DNA from: Micavibrio sp. UBA1664 | GTDB taxonomy: Bacteria; Pseudomonadota; Alphaproteobacteria; Micavibrionales; UBA1664 | Direction: 5' to 3' | DNA: 22,624 nucleotides | Assembly (NCBI GenBank): GCA_002320485.1 | Contig: DCKW01000069.1 | Coordinates: 1-22,624, forward strand | Part shown: in pieces, positions 1 through 7,244 of the stretch | Numbering within the stretch: the first letter of the stretch is position 1 | Layout: every line of letters begins with the position of its first letter | The notes under the pieces: generated by a model | Databases searched by the model: none | Told to the model about the DNA's origin: nothing | The model's input: the letters and a program-made list of their open reading frames with translations, nothing else | Made by a program: the position numbers and the translations under genes

Positions 1-2
1 GG

Positions 3-785
3 ATTAAGGAATTGGGACGGCAAATGAATACGGCATTATTTGAACGCAGCCGAAAAAACATTATTCCGACTGCAGCGGGGCAAAAGGCCGTATCCTATGC
101 AAAAGAGATATTAAAAACCAGCCGATCACTTGCCAGCGAAATGCAAATATTTACCAATCCGGACGCAGGGCCATTACGTATCGGAGTGATACCGACCATT
201 GCACCGTATTTATTACCGCAAGCCATTCCAATATTGGAAGATATATTTCCCGCAAGCCATGTGCAAATTGCCGAAGACACAACAGAAACCATTCTTCATA
301 AAATTAAAGGTGGTCGCCTGGATCTTGGTATAATTGCCTTTCCTGTCAATACTCATGATCTGGAACAGCGTATTTTATTCAGTGAGGATTTTATCCTTGC
401 CGCCCCAGATGCCATGTCTGTGCCTGATATGCTGACAATAGATATGCTTGATAAACTGGATATTCTTTTGCTTCGTGAAGGTCATTGCCTAAAGGATCAT
501 GTTTTGAGCGCATGCCATCTACCGCCTGAAAAACAAAACCGTTTTTTCGAGGCGGAATCCCTGCATACGCTGTTGGCGATGGTCAATCAGGGTTACGGTT
601 GCACACTTATCCCAGAAATGGCGGTTAACGCAAATTTGACCACTTTATTTCCGCACATCAAAATACATCCGTTTTTGCATCAAAGTCCGTCACGGCAGAT
701 CGGTCTTGTCTGGCGACGTGCTGACGTGCGTCATCCAATTTTTTCTACCTTGTCCTTTCCCGAGGCGGCAGAAAGAAAGACTTGA
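3..785 (+). CDS. oxyR: OxyR-type LysR-family peroxide sensor, 5' truncated by window edge
   Basis: This is a hydrogen-peroxide-sensing transcription activator of the LysR family, cut at its 5' end by the window. The frame is open from base 3. The first visible residues (IKEL, then LFER) align with about residue 36 onward of E. coli OxyR, so most of the N-terminal helix-turn-helix lies outside. A TTG at 12 is internal and not the start. The effector domain carries the OxyR signature GPLRIGVIPT and a GHCL motif. Its Cys codon is at 486-488 and a second Cys codon is at 513-515. The nine-residue spacing equals that of the redox pair C199/C208 of E. coli OxyR, so disulfide-based sensing is probably intact. 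trhO follows after 21 bases on the same strand with no visible terminator between. A general LysR regulator is less likely because both cysteines and their context are conserved. Confidence 0.88.
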   Translation: MKELGRQMNTALFERSRKNIIPTAAGQKAVSYAKEILKTSRSLASEMQIFTNPDAGPLRIGVIPTIAPYLLPQAIPILEDIFPASHVQIAEDTTETILHKIKGGRLDLGIIAFPVNTHDLEQRILFSEDFILAAPDAMSVPDMLTIDMLDKLDILLLREGHCLKDHVLSACHLPPEKQNRFFEAESLHTLLAMVNQGYGCTLIPEMAVNANLTTLFPHIKIHPFLHQSPSRQIGLVWRRADVRHPIFSTLSFPEAAERKT

Positions 786-806
786 TTTAATTCCCGTATT
801 TGCAGT

Positions 807-1712
807 ATGAATCACGCTATGACATGGACAGTTGCCGCACTTTATAAATTTGTAAAAATCGCCGACCGCGAAGCCTTGCAAATTGCATTAAAAGAAAAAG
901 CCAAAACATTGGAAGTGTATGGCTCCCTTCTGGTTGCGAATGAAGGTTTGAACGGTACGATTTGCGCGCCCAGCCGTGATGCCATGGATACCATGATCGC
1001 TTTCATAGATGAAAAAGTAGGCATTGAGCGGATGGAATTAAAATATTCTACGGCTGAATTGCGTCCGTTTCGTCGCCTCAAAATCCGTTTAAAAAAGGAA
1101 ATCGTCACGTTGCGTCAAGATCATGTCGACCCGACCCAGCAGGTCGGAACATATCTTACCCCGCGCGAATGGCATGAAATGTTGAAGGCGAACCCCGATA
1201 TGCCGGTCATAGACACGCGCAATGATTATGAAGTCGAAATCGGAACATTTAAAAATGCGATTGATCCGAAAACAAAAGTTTTCACTGAATTTCCCGATTT
1301 CGTCAGCAAGCATCTGTCCCCTGAGAAAAACAAAAAGGTGGCGATGTTCTGTACTGGCGGTATTCGCTGTGAAAAGGCATCTTCATATATGTTGGCTGAA
1401 GGATATGAAGAAGTCTATCACCTGAAAGGCGGAATTTTAAAATATCTTGAAGATATTCCCGAAGAGGAATCACTATGGGACGGTGAATGCTATGTATTCG
1501 ATCATCGCGTGTCGTTAGGACATGGCCTGAAACAAGGAACATATGATTATTGTTTTGGATGTGGTTTTCCGATTAATGCTGAGGATAAATCTCATGAATC
1601 CTATGAGGAAGGGATTTGTTGTAAGCGGTGTGTGGATGATTTGACGCCTGAAAAGCGCAAGGCCCTGACCGACCGCCATACCCATTTGAAAACATTAAAC
1701 GGGGTTGCTTAA
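807..1712 (+). CDS. trhO: tRNA uridine(34) hydroxylase TrhO (YceA), rhodanese-like
   Basis: This cytosolic enzyme uses oxygen to hydroxylate the wobble uridine of certain tRNAs, the first step toward cmo5U/mo5U. The protein has 301 residues. An N-terminal acylphosphatase-like part (about 8-100, with VANEGLNGT) is followed by a rhodanese domain (about 115-220) with the active-site loop FCTGGIRCEKA, where C182 is the expected catalytic cysteine and C188 the second conserved one. The C-terminal tail has cysteine pairs (C249/C252 and C271/C272/C275) typical of the family and likely to bind metal. The ATG at 807 is used here; a second ATG at 819 is possible, and neither has a strong ribosome binding site. 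The gene lies directly behind oxyR, so oxidative control is plausible but not shown. Confidence 0.93.
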   Translation: MNHAMTWTVAALYKFVKIADREALQIALKEKAKTLEVYGSLLVANEGLNGTICAPSRDAMDTMIAFIDEKVGIERMELKYSTAELRPFRRLKIRLKKEIVTLRQDHVDPTQQVGTYLTPREWHEMLKANPDMPVIDTRNDYEVEIGTFKNAIDPKTKVFTEFPDFVSKHLSPEKNKKVAMFCTGGIRCEKASSYMLAEGYEEVYHLKGGILKYLEDIPEEESLWDGECYVFDHRVSLGHGLKQGTYDYCFGCGFPINAEDKSHESYEEGICCKRCVDDLTPEKRKALTDRHTHLKTLNGVA

Positions 1713-1733
1713 ACCGCAATATTCTGATGCTTT

Positions 1734-1765
1734 AAAAAAAGCCCCGCAAAAACGCAGGGCTTTTT
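1734..1765. terminator. Bidirectional rho-independent terminator
   Basis: A hairpin with arms GCCCCGC and GCAGGGC (one mismatch, six-base loop including flanking positions) is flanked by seven A on the left and five T on the right. It therefore works as a terminator in both directions. It separates trhO (+) from the convergent EF-hand gene (-). Confidence 0.85.
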
Positions 1766-1788
1766 CCACTTAAAGGAAAAGAGAAAAC

Positions 1789-2094
1789 CTATTCAACGGC
1801 CTTCTCTTCGCGCTTATCTTTCATTTCTTTCCATTTTTCTTTCATTTTTGCCTTGGCGGATTCCAATTCTTCTGTTGTTAAAGAACCGTTACCATCGGCA
1901 TCCATCTTGGCAAAGGCTTCTTCGTGTTTTGCCATAAATTCTGCTTTGGAAATAACGCCGTCACCGTTCGTGTCCACGCGTTCCATCATCTTACCCGGAG
2001 TTTTATGTCCCCCGTCATGCATTTCTGCCATAGCGGCAGTTGATGTGACAGCAAACGCGCCAAGCACTGCAACTGTATAGAATAATTTTTTCAT
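1789..2094 (-). CDS. Small exported EF-hand calcium-binding protein
   Basis: A 101-residue protein with a Sec signal peptide (residues 1-23, cleavage expected after AMA) and two canonical EF-hand loops. Loop 1 runs from D41 to E52 (D41, N43, D45 and E52 as ligands) and loop 2 from D65 to E76 (D65, D67, N69, S71, E76). The C-terminal 25 residues are highly charged (Lys/Glu) and probably helical. It is probably a periplasmic calcium-binding or calcium-buffering protein; the exact role is unknown. An AAAGGAAA ribosome binding site lies just upstream of the ATG. It sits downstream of mscS on the same strand, but a terminator between them suggests its own promoter. Confidence 0.85.
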   Translation of the reverse strand: MKKLFYTVAVLGAFAVTSTAAMAEMHDGGHKTPGKMMERVDTNGDGVISKAEFMAKHEEAFAKMDADGNGSLTTEELESAKAKMKEKWKEMKDKREEKAVE

Positions 2095-2143
2095 GATTTT
2101 CCTTTCTTTAAGTTACCCTATTAAGGTAGGTTTTAAATCAGGC

Positions 2144-2170
2144 AAAAAAAAGACCGCGATGCGGTCTTTT
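2144..2170 (-). terminator. Rho-independent terminator after mscS
   Basis: A perfect six-base stem GACCGC/GCGGTC with a three-base loop (2152-2166). Eight A on the + strand (2144-2151) give the T tract for minus-strand transcripts. It lies 9 bases after the mscS stop codon. A shorter run of T on the other side would also allow weak termination in the + direction. Confidence 0.85.
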
Positions 2171-2174
2171 TATA

Positions 2175-3098
2175 TCATTTCTTTTTCGCCGTTTTGGCAG
2201 GTTTTGTTTCGATAGGAAGTTTTTGCCCCTCCTCGATAAACAAATGAACATCACGCTGAGGAAACGGAATTCCGATGCCCGCCTTGTCCAGTTCAATTTT
2301 AATATTGCGCATAATATCGAAACGTGCGGCCCAAAAATCGGGTGTCGGCACCCAGGGGCGCACATAAAAATTAACCGAATTATCGGCAAGTTCCGCAACC
2401 TCGACCACGGGTGCAGGATCTTTTAAAACACGCTCATCCGCTAACAAAACATCGGTTAGTAATTGCCGTGTCTGCGGCAGGTCGGCATCATAGGCCACCC
2501 CGATCAGCAAATCCATGCGGCGCGTATCGTGGGCCGAATAATTTTTAATATAATCCCGGGTAATACTGCCATTCGGGACAATAACTTCGCAATTATCCGG
2601 TGTTTTCAACTTTGTCGTAAAAATATTGATTTCCTGAACCGTTCCGGATGTTCCCCCTGCCTCGATATAATCGCCCGTTTTGAAAAACTTAAACAGAATA
2701 ATTAAAAAGCCTGCGGCAAAATTGGATAACGAGCCTTGCAAAGCCAGGCCTATCGCTAAACCGGCTGCGGCGATAACGGCGGCAAGCGAAGCCGTGTTTA
2801 TTCCCAGTTGCGACAATGCGGCAATAACCACAAACGCAAGACCGATAACACTTAAAATATTTCCCAGAAATCCGATAAGGGTCGGATCAATGTGACTGCG
2901 CCCCATCCCTTTTTTAACAAGATTGACCAAACGCCCTATTATCCAACGTCCGACAATAAAAATAAGGATGGCAGTAATGAATTTAACTCCGTAAACGGTT
3001 AAAAATCCCAAGATTGCATCCATGTCGATTTTATCGATATCGATTAACCCCAGTGTCGGCGCGGTCGCCTCCGCAGCCTGATCTGTTTCTGCTGACAT
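2175..3098 (-). CDS. mscS: Small-conductance mechanosensitive channel MscS
   Basis: An inner-membrane channel that opens under membrane tension and releases solutes during osmotic downshock. The 307-residue protein has three predicted membrane segments (about 27-50, 73-97, 101-138). The pore-lining TM3 has the typical Gly/Ala-rich pattern with AIGLALQGSLSN and then FAAG. The beta domain follows, with the TPDN and VIVPNG motifs (about 166-177) and a C-terminal alpha/beta vestibule ending near 290. The tail is Lys-rich. The length is close to the 286 residues of E. coli MscS. The ATG is preceded by a GAAGGA ribosome binding site. It is transcribed divergently from the symporter gene, with only 68 bases between start codons. 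Confidence 0.93.
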   Translation of the reverse strand: MSAETDQAAEATAPTLGLIDIDKIDMDAILGFLTVYGVKFITAILIFIVGRWIIGRLVNLVKKGMGRSHIDPTLIGFLGNILSVIGLAFVVIAALSQLGINTASLAAVIAAAGLAIGLALQGSLSNFAAGFLIILFKFFKTGDYIEAGGTSGTVQEINIFTTKLKTPDNCEVIVPNGSITRDYIKNYSAHDTRRMDLLIGVAYDADLPQTRQLLTDVLLADERVLKDPAPVVEVAELADNSVNFYVRPWVPTPDFWAARFDIMRNIKIELDKAGIGIPFPQRDVHLFIEEGQKLPIETKPAKTAKKK

Positions 3099-3100
3099 GT

Positions 3101-3128
3101 TTGTTTTCCTTCATAAAATTGGTACAAT
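3101..3128 (+). promoter_or_regulatory. Candidate sigma-70-type promoter for the symporter-pgsA-pyrD operon
   Basis: A -35-like TTGTTT (3101-3106), a 16-base spacer and a -10-like TACAAT (3123-3128) lie about 40 bases upstream of the symporter ATG. The -10 box matches the consensus at five of six positions; the -35 box is weaker. It overlaps the mscS leader on the opposite strand. Confidence 0.45.
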
Positions 3129-3166
3129 ATCCTTAATACATAACAAGTCAGGGAATAAAATCAACC

Positions 3167-4426
3167 ATGCACCAGCAAACTTTACCGCAAAATCTGTGGC
3201 TTCGAATATTAATAGGTATGATTGCAGGGATTATGATCGCCCTTGTTTTTAATATGAATGACGTAAATTTTTCTCCTAATCTGATGTCATGGATTGCCTT
3301 TCCCGGCTATTTGTTTATCGATTTACTGAAAATGATCATTGTACCCCTTGTTTTATCATCGGTCATTCTGGGCGTCGCCTCCGCAGGATCATTGGAGTCT
3401 CTTGGCAAAATGGGGGCGCGGATCATTCCCTATTTCATATGTACAACAGCCATTGCTATTACAATCGGCATAAGTGTAGCTACCATTTTACAACCCGGGG
3501 CGTCCATTGAAACGCAGACAGAGGTGGCCGTTACAGCAAAACCTTTGACAGACCTGACCATTCCCGACCGCATCCGCAACATTATTCCCGTCAATATTAC
3601 GGAGGCGCAATTAACCCAGAATATGTTGCAACTGGTTCTTTTGGGGCTCTTTATTGGAATTGCCCTGCTTAAAATCCGCACGCCCGCTTCAAAAACAGTG
3701 CGGCGGTTATGCGAATTTACGCAAGATGCCTGCATGATGATTGTAGGGTGGGCTATGTGGATCGCCCCAATTGCGGTGTTCAGCCTGTTATTTGTGGCCG
3801 TTACAGACATGGGAACATCCGCCCTTGCCGGGATGGGATATTATATGGTCTGCGTTATTATGGGTCTGGCATGTATGGTGGGTGTTTACGGTGTGATCGT
3901 TTCCGTTATTGCACAACGTAATCCGATCGCATTTTTCAGCGCAATCAAATCGGCGATGATCGTGGCCTTTTCCACCAGTTCATCTGCCGCCACCATGCCT
4001 GTATCCTTGAGTGTTGCCGAAGAACGTCTGAAAACAAATGAAGATGTGCATGATTTTGTCATTCCGCTGGGAGCGACCATCAATATGGATGGAACGGCAC
4101 TTTATCAGGCCTGCGCCGCCATTTTCCTGTGTCAGGTTTTCGGCATCGATCTAACGGTCATGGAAACGATTACATTATTGATCACCACCATCGGCGCATC
4201 AATCGGCACGCCCGCAATGCCCGGGGTCGGCTTGATCATACTGGCGACAATTTTGAATTCCATCGGTGTTCCGCCCGAAGGCATAGGGATTATTCTTGGT
4301 GTTGACCGATTATTGGACATGATGCGAACCACCGTTAATGTTACGGGCGATTTAACCGCTACCACTGTTATGCAACGGTGGATGCACGGTAAAATCGTGA
4401 GTGACGACAGCCTAGAAAAGGTGTAA
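3167..4426 (+). CDS. Dicarboxylate/amino acid:cation symporter (DAACS family)
   Basis: A secondary transporter of the GltP/DctA/GltPh family that imports acidic amino acids or C4-dicarboxylates with Na+ or H+ across the inner membrane. The 419-residue protein shows the family's key elements: a serine-rich hairpin (about 269-273, FSTSSSAATMP), the TM7 motif NMDGT at 306-310, the second hairpin (GTPAMPGVG), and a TM8 stretch from D380 to D395 containing D384, R387, N391 and D395. The retained arginine (R387) fits binding of an acidic side chain or a dicarboxylate rather than a neutral amino acid. Which substrate is used cannot be decided from sequence. The stop is only 8 bases ahead of pgsA, so the two genes are probably co-transcribed. 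Confidence 0.92.
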   Translation: MHQQTLPQNLWLRILIGMIAGIMIALVFNMNDVNFSPNLMSWIAFPGYLFIDLLKMIIVPLVLSSVILGVASAGSLESLGKMGARIIPYFICTTAIAITIGISVATILQPGASIETQTEVAVTAKPLTDLTIPDRIRNIIPVNITEAQLTQNMLQLVLLGLFIGIALLKIRTPASKTVRRLCEFTQDACMMIVGWAMWIAPIAVFSLLFVAVTDMGTSALAGMGYYMVCVIMGLACMVGVYGVIVSVIAQRNPIAFFSAIKSAMIVAFSTSSSAATMPVSLSVAEERLKTNEDVHDFVIPLGATINMDGTALYQACAAIFLCQVFGIDLTVMETITLLITTIGASIGTPAMPGVGLIILATILNSIGVPPEGIGIILGVDRLLDMMRTTVNVTGDLTATTVMQRWMHGKIVSDDSLEKV

Positions 4427-4434
4427 GACAAAGT

Positions 4435-5028
4435 ATGATTTTAAATATTCCGAATATTTTAACGCTGTTGCGCATTGCTTTGATCCCTTTTATTGCGGCG
4501 TTAATATTTATTCCCTTCGCGTGGGCGGCATGGGCCGCACTGGTGCTCTATATATTGGCCTGTGTCAGCGACTGGCTAGACGGGTTTCTTGCGCGCAGGA
4601 TGAATGTGACATCCGCGTTCGGCCGTTTTCTCGACCCGATTGCCGATAAATTGCTTATTGCTATTTTGCTTCTTCTATTTGCAGGAGTGAATCATTTCGG
4701 TGAGACGCGCATCAGTGGCATATGGCTTGTTCCTGCTTGTGTCATTATGTTTCGTGAAGTTCTGATCGCCGGTTTACGGGAATTTTTGGGCCCGCAAAAT
4801 ATCGTTATTCATGTCTCAAAACTGGCCAAATGGAAAACCACATCACAAATGATTGCGTTGGGGTTTTTGGTGGTCGGACACTATGGTAATCCTGTATTGC
4901 CTTATACTTTGCTCATCGGGAATATTTTATTGACGATTTCAGCCCTGTTGACGCTGGTTACCGGATCGGATTACATGCGCCAGGGCATGAAAGCGATTAT
5001 GGATATTGATAAGCGTGAGCAATTATGA
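4435..5028 (+). CDS. pgsA: CDP-diacylglycerol-glycerol-3-phosphate 3-phosphatidyltransferase
   Basis: An integral membrane enzyme that makes phosphatidylglycerophosphate from CDP-diacylglycerol and glycerol-3-phosphate, the committed step to phosphatidylglycerol and cardiolipin. The 197-residue protein has the complete CDP-alcohol phosphotransferase signature: D46, D49-G50, A53-R54, G63, D67 and D71 at the required spacings. Several hydrophobic helices surround it (about 10-45, 70-85, 95-115, 140-185). The start MILNIPNILTLLRI is typical of PgsA. Its stop overlaps the pyrD start by four bases (ATGA), indicating translational coupling. Phosphatidylserine synthase is less likely given the N-terminal sequence and length. 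Confidence 0.92.
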   Translation: MILNIPNILTLLRIALIPFIAALIFIPFAWAAWAALVLYILACVSDWLDGFLARRMNVTSAFGRFLDPIADKLLIAILLLLFAGVNHFGETRISGIWLVPACVIMFREVLIAGLREFLGPQNIVIHVSKLAKWKTTSQMIALGFLVVGHYGNPVLPYTLLIGNILLTISALLTLVTGSDYMRQGMKAIMDIDKREQL

Positions 5029-6089
5029 TTTCAAAATTTGCCACCCCTATCCTGCATGCGTTGAACCCTGAAACGGCCCACAATATAACGATTGCGTCTC
5101 TAAAATCGGGCATCTTAACACGCAAGGCCCCAAAACCGGTTTCAGATCTGTCGTTTACATTATTCGGGCGGGTTTTCCCTAATCCCGTAGGGTTAGCCGC
5201 CGGATTTGATAAAAATGCGGAGGTGATTGATTCCATGCTCGGCTATGGTTTTGGATTTGTGGAGGCTGGAACGGTCACACCCCATCCTCAATACGGAAAC
5301 CCCAAACCCCGCTTGTTTCGCGATAAAAAAAGCCGTCATATTATCAACCGTATGGGTTTCAATAATCAAGGGTTGAAAACATTTGACGACCATTACGAGC
5401 ATTTCCGCGAACACGGTAAAAACAAACATGGCATCGTCGGCATCAATGTCGGGAAAAACAAAAAGCAGGAAGACGCCCTTGCTGATTATGTCAGCCTTGT
5501 CCATCATTTCGGCAAAAAGGCGGATTACCTGACCGTTAACATATCCTCCCCCAATACGCCCGGTTTGCGCGATTTGCAAAATCCGCAAGAATTACTACCA
5601 TTTCTGCGACAACTGGTCATCGTGCGCAATGCGCGATGCAAAACACCGTTGCTTGTCAAATTCGCACCTGATTTATTGAAGAGTGAATGCAGGGATATTG
5701 CAAAATGTCTGATGGAAGCGGGCGTGGACGGCGTTGTCCTGACAAATACCACACTTGGACGACCTGATTTTCTGCCTGAAAGTTTTAGAAACGAACAAGG
5801 CGGCCTTAGCGGCCCCGCCCTGCATGAAAGAAGCCGCGATATTATCAGCCTGTTTTATCGTGAAACGGAAGGGCAACTGCCGATTATTGGAGTGGGAGGC
5901 ATTGAAAGTGCCAAAACAGCATACGAAAAAATAAAGGCCGGCGCATCACTTGTCCAGCTTTATACCGGAATGATTTATCACGGCCCGTTAATTGTGCGTG
6001 ATATTAATAAAGGCCTGTCCCGCCTTTTAAAAGTGGACGGATATTCCAATATCAGTGAAGCCATCGGTAAGGATGCATGGAACTCCTGA
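5025..6089 (+). CDS. pyrD: Dihydroorotate dehydrogenase (quinone), class 2
   Basis: A flavoprotein of the inner membrane face that oxidises dihydroorotate to orotate and passes electrons to quinone, the fourth step of pyrimidine synthesis. The 354-residue protein has the N-terminal membrane-associating helices of class 2 enzymes (about 1-30), the FMN-binding GLAAGFDKNAE stretch (57-66), NRMGFNN (108-114), and NISSPNTPGLR (172-182), whose serines hold the class 2 catalytic base. The C-terminal IGVGGI and LYTGMIYHGP motifs contact the FMN phosphate. It overlaps pgsA by 4 bases at its start and the next HAD gene by 13 bases at its end. Confidence 0.96.
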   Translation: MISKFATPILHALNPETAHNITIASLKSGILTRKAPKPVSDLSFTLFGRVFPNPVGLAAGFDKNAEVIDSMLGYGFGFVEAGTVTPHPQYGNPKPRLFRDKKSRHIINRMGFNNQGLKTFDDHYEHFREHGKNKHGIVGINVGKNKKQEDALADYVSLVHHFGKKADYLTVNISSPNTPGLRDLQNPQELLPFLRQLVIVRNARCKTPLLVKFAPDLLKSECRDIAKCLMEAGVDGVVLTNTTLGRPDFLPESFRNEQGGLSGPALHERSRDIISLFYRETEGQLPIIGVGGIESAKTAYEKIKAGASLVQLYTGMIYHGPLIVRDINKGLSRLLKVDGYSNISEAIGKDAWNS

Positions 6090-6913
6090 GTGGTCTTGAA
6101 CCGATTGCCGACAATTACGACCATTTTATTCTCGATATATGGGGGGTCCTTCATAACGGCGTGCGTGCCTATGATACTGTGGTTCCATGTCTGGAGGCGT
6201 TACGAGCTTTGAACAAGCAAGTCCTGCTTTTGACAAATTCTCCTAATCGCGCTCATTACATTCCGCCGCAACTGGATACTATGGGAATTGGATCGCATTT
6301 GTACGACCATATTATATCATCCGGCGAAAGCACACATCACGCTTTACAGGACTACACAGGGCAAAATATTTACTGTTTTTACAAGGACGAACACCCGACC
6401 GCCATTGAAGGGTTGGACATGACACGCGTTCATACACCTGAAGAAGCCGACGTAGGTCTGATATCCCACCTGCCCCGATTGATGACAGCGGATGAATACA
6501 AACCGCTTTTGCAACGCTGCCTTGACCGCAACCTGCCCGTAATATGCGCCAATCCCGATAAAGTTGTCGATGTCGGCGGGACATTATACCCCTGCGCGGG
6601 GGGTGTTGCCGACTTATACGAAGAAATGGGCGGAACAGTCTCGTGGCATGGAAAGCCGCACGCGCCCGTTTACGAATGGGCGATAGAATTACTTGGCAAC
6701 CCCCATAAATCGCGCGTGCTGGCCATCGGTGATTCCATTCGGACTGATATCACAGGGGCATCGAATTTCGGAATTGATGTTTTATGGAATGTCGTCGGCA
6801 TTCATCTCATGGAAATATCGGATAACGGCCACATCAGTGAATACAAAATAAAACAGGCCTTAACCGGCCTGCCTCATGTACCGACGGGTATTTTAAATGG
6901 CTTAGCGTGGTGA
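6077..6913 (+). CDS. HAD-superfamily class IIA hydrolase (TIGR01459-like)
   Basis: A 278-residue HAD phosphatase-fold protein of the class IIA group, which also includes NagD-like sugar phosphatases. Motif I is D20-I-W-G-V, motif II is T53 in LLTNSP, motif III is K193 in HGKPHAP, and motif IV is GDS...D (D219, D224). The second motif I aspartate, the usual general acid, is replaced by Trp22. As I recall, this DxWGVxH(D/N)G form is characteristic of the TIGR01459 family common in Alphaproteobacteria. The substrate is unknown. The start lies inside the end of pyrD (13-base overlap), and its stop overlaps the rpsU stop on the other strand by 12 bases. Confidence 0.85.
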   Translation: MELLSGLEPIADNYDHFILDIWGVLHNGVRAYDTVVPCLEALRALNKQVLLLTNSPNRAHYIPPQLDTMGIGSHLYDHIISSGESTHHALQDYTGQNIYCFYKDEHPTAIEGLDMTRVHTPEEADVGLISHLPRLMTADEYKPLLQRCLDRNLPVICANPDKVVDVGGTLYPCAGGVADLYEEMGGTVSWHGKPHAPVYEWAIELLGNPHKSRVLAIGDSIRTDITGASNFGIDVLWNVVGIHLMEISDNGHISEYKIKQALTGLPHVPTGILNGLAW

Positions 6914-7183
6914 GCGGCCTTTTACAATTGCAGTTGCATCGCTTTTGGATAGTCCCTCGGACATCAGACTTTTGACGCGTTTTTTGCGAGATCGTCTGAT
7001 CGCCTGAGCTTCAGCTTCTCTTTTCAATTCACCTGCCGATTTAAAATGGGATTTGGCTTTCATGTCCCTGAAAACACCGTCACGTTGCATTTTTTTCTTT
7101 AACACGCGCAAGGCCTGATCAATATTATCGCCGCGAACTATTACGGCCGTTGTTTGTGTTTTAAAATGTTTTGAGGCACTCAT
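6902..7183 (-). CDS. rpsU: Small ribosomal subunit protein bS21, extended form
   Basis: bS21 sits at the mRNA-rRNA contact of the 30S subunit and helps initiation. The family core is clear: VIVRGDN, QALRVLKKKMQRDGVFRDMK, then an Arg/Lys-rich helix. At 93 residues it is longer than the usual roughly 70. It has about 13 extra residues at the N terminus and a C-terminal tail (GLSKSDATAIVKGRSPR). The ATG at 7183 follows an AAGGA ribosome binding site with a 7-base gap. An own promoter is visible upstream. Its final codons overlap the end of the HAD gene on the opposite strand. Confidence 0.92.
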   Translation of the reverse strand: MSASKHFKTQTTAVIVRGDNIDQALRVLKKKMQRDGVFRDMKAKSHFKSAGELKREAEAQAIRRSRKKRVKSLMSEGLSKSDATAIVKGRSPR

Positions 7184-7212
7184 TTTACATTCCTTATATA
7201 TTTAGCCCTTTA

Positions 7213-7240
7213 ACAATAAGGAAAATCTTTTTTCTGTCAA
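7213..7240 (-). promoter_or_regulatory. Sigma-70-type promoter of rpsU
   Basis: On the minus strand a perfect TTGACA -35 (7235-7240) is followed after 16 bases by TATTGT (7213-7218, four of six). Transcription would start near 7206 and give a leader of about 23 bases ending in the AAGGA ribosome binding site. The -35 box lies only 4 bases beyond the stop codon of the yejF-like gene, with no terminator between. Confidence 0.6.
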
Positions 7241-7244
7241 CAAT

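Noticed and set aside
4442..4464. AT-rich palindrome (AAATATTC-C-GAATATTT) at the start of pgsA
   Set aside because: It falls in codons for the conserved LNIPNILT segment, so the symmetry is most simply explained by coding constraint.
7181..7195. ATG followed at once by TAA between the rpsU ribosome binding site and start codon
   Set aside because: There is no spacing between the AAGGA site and that ATG, so initiation there is unlikely.
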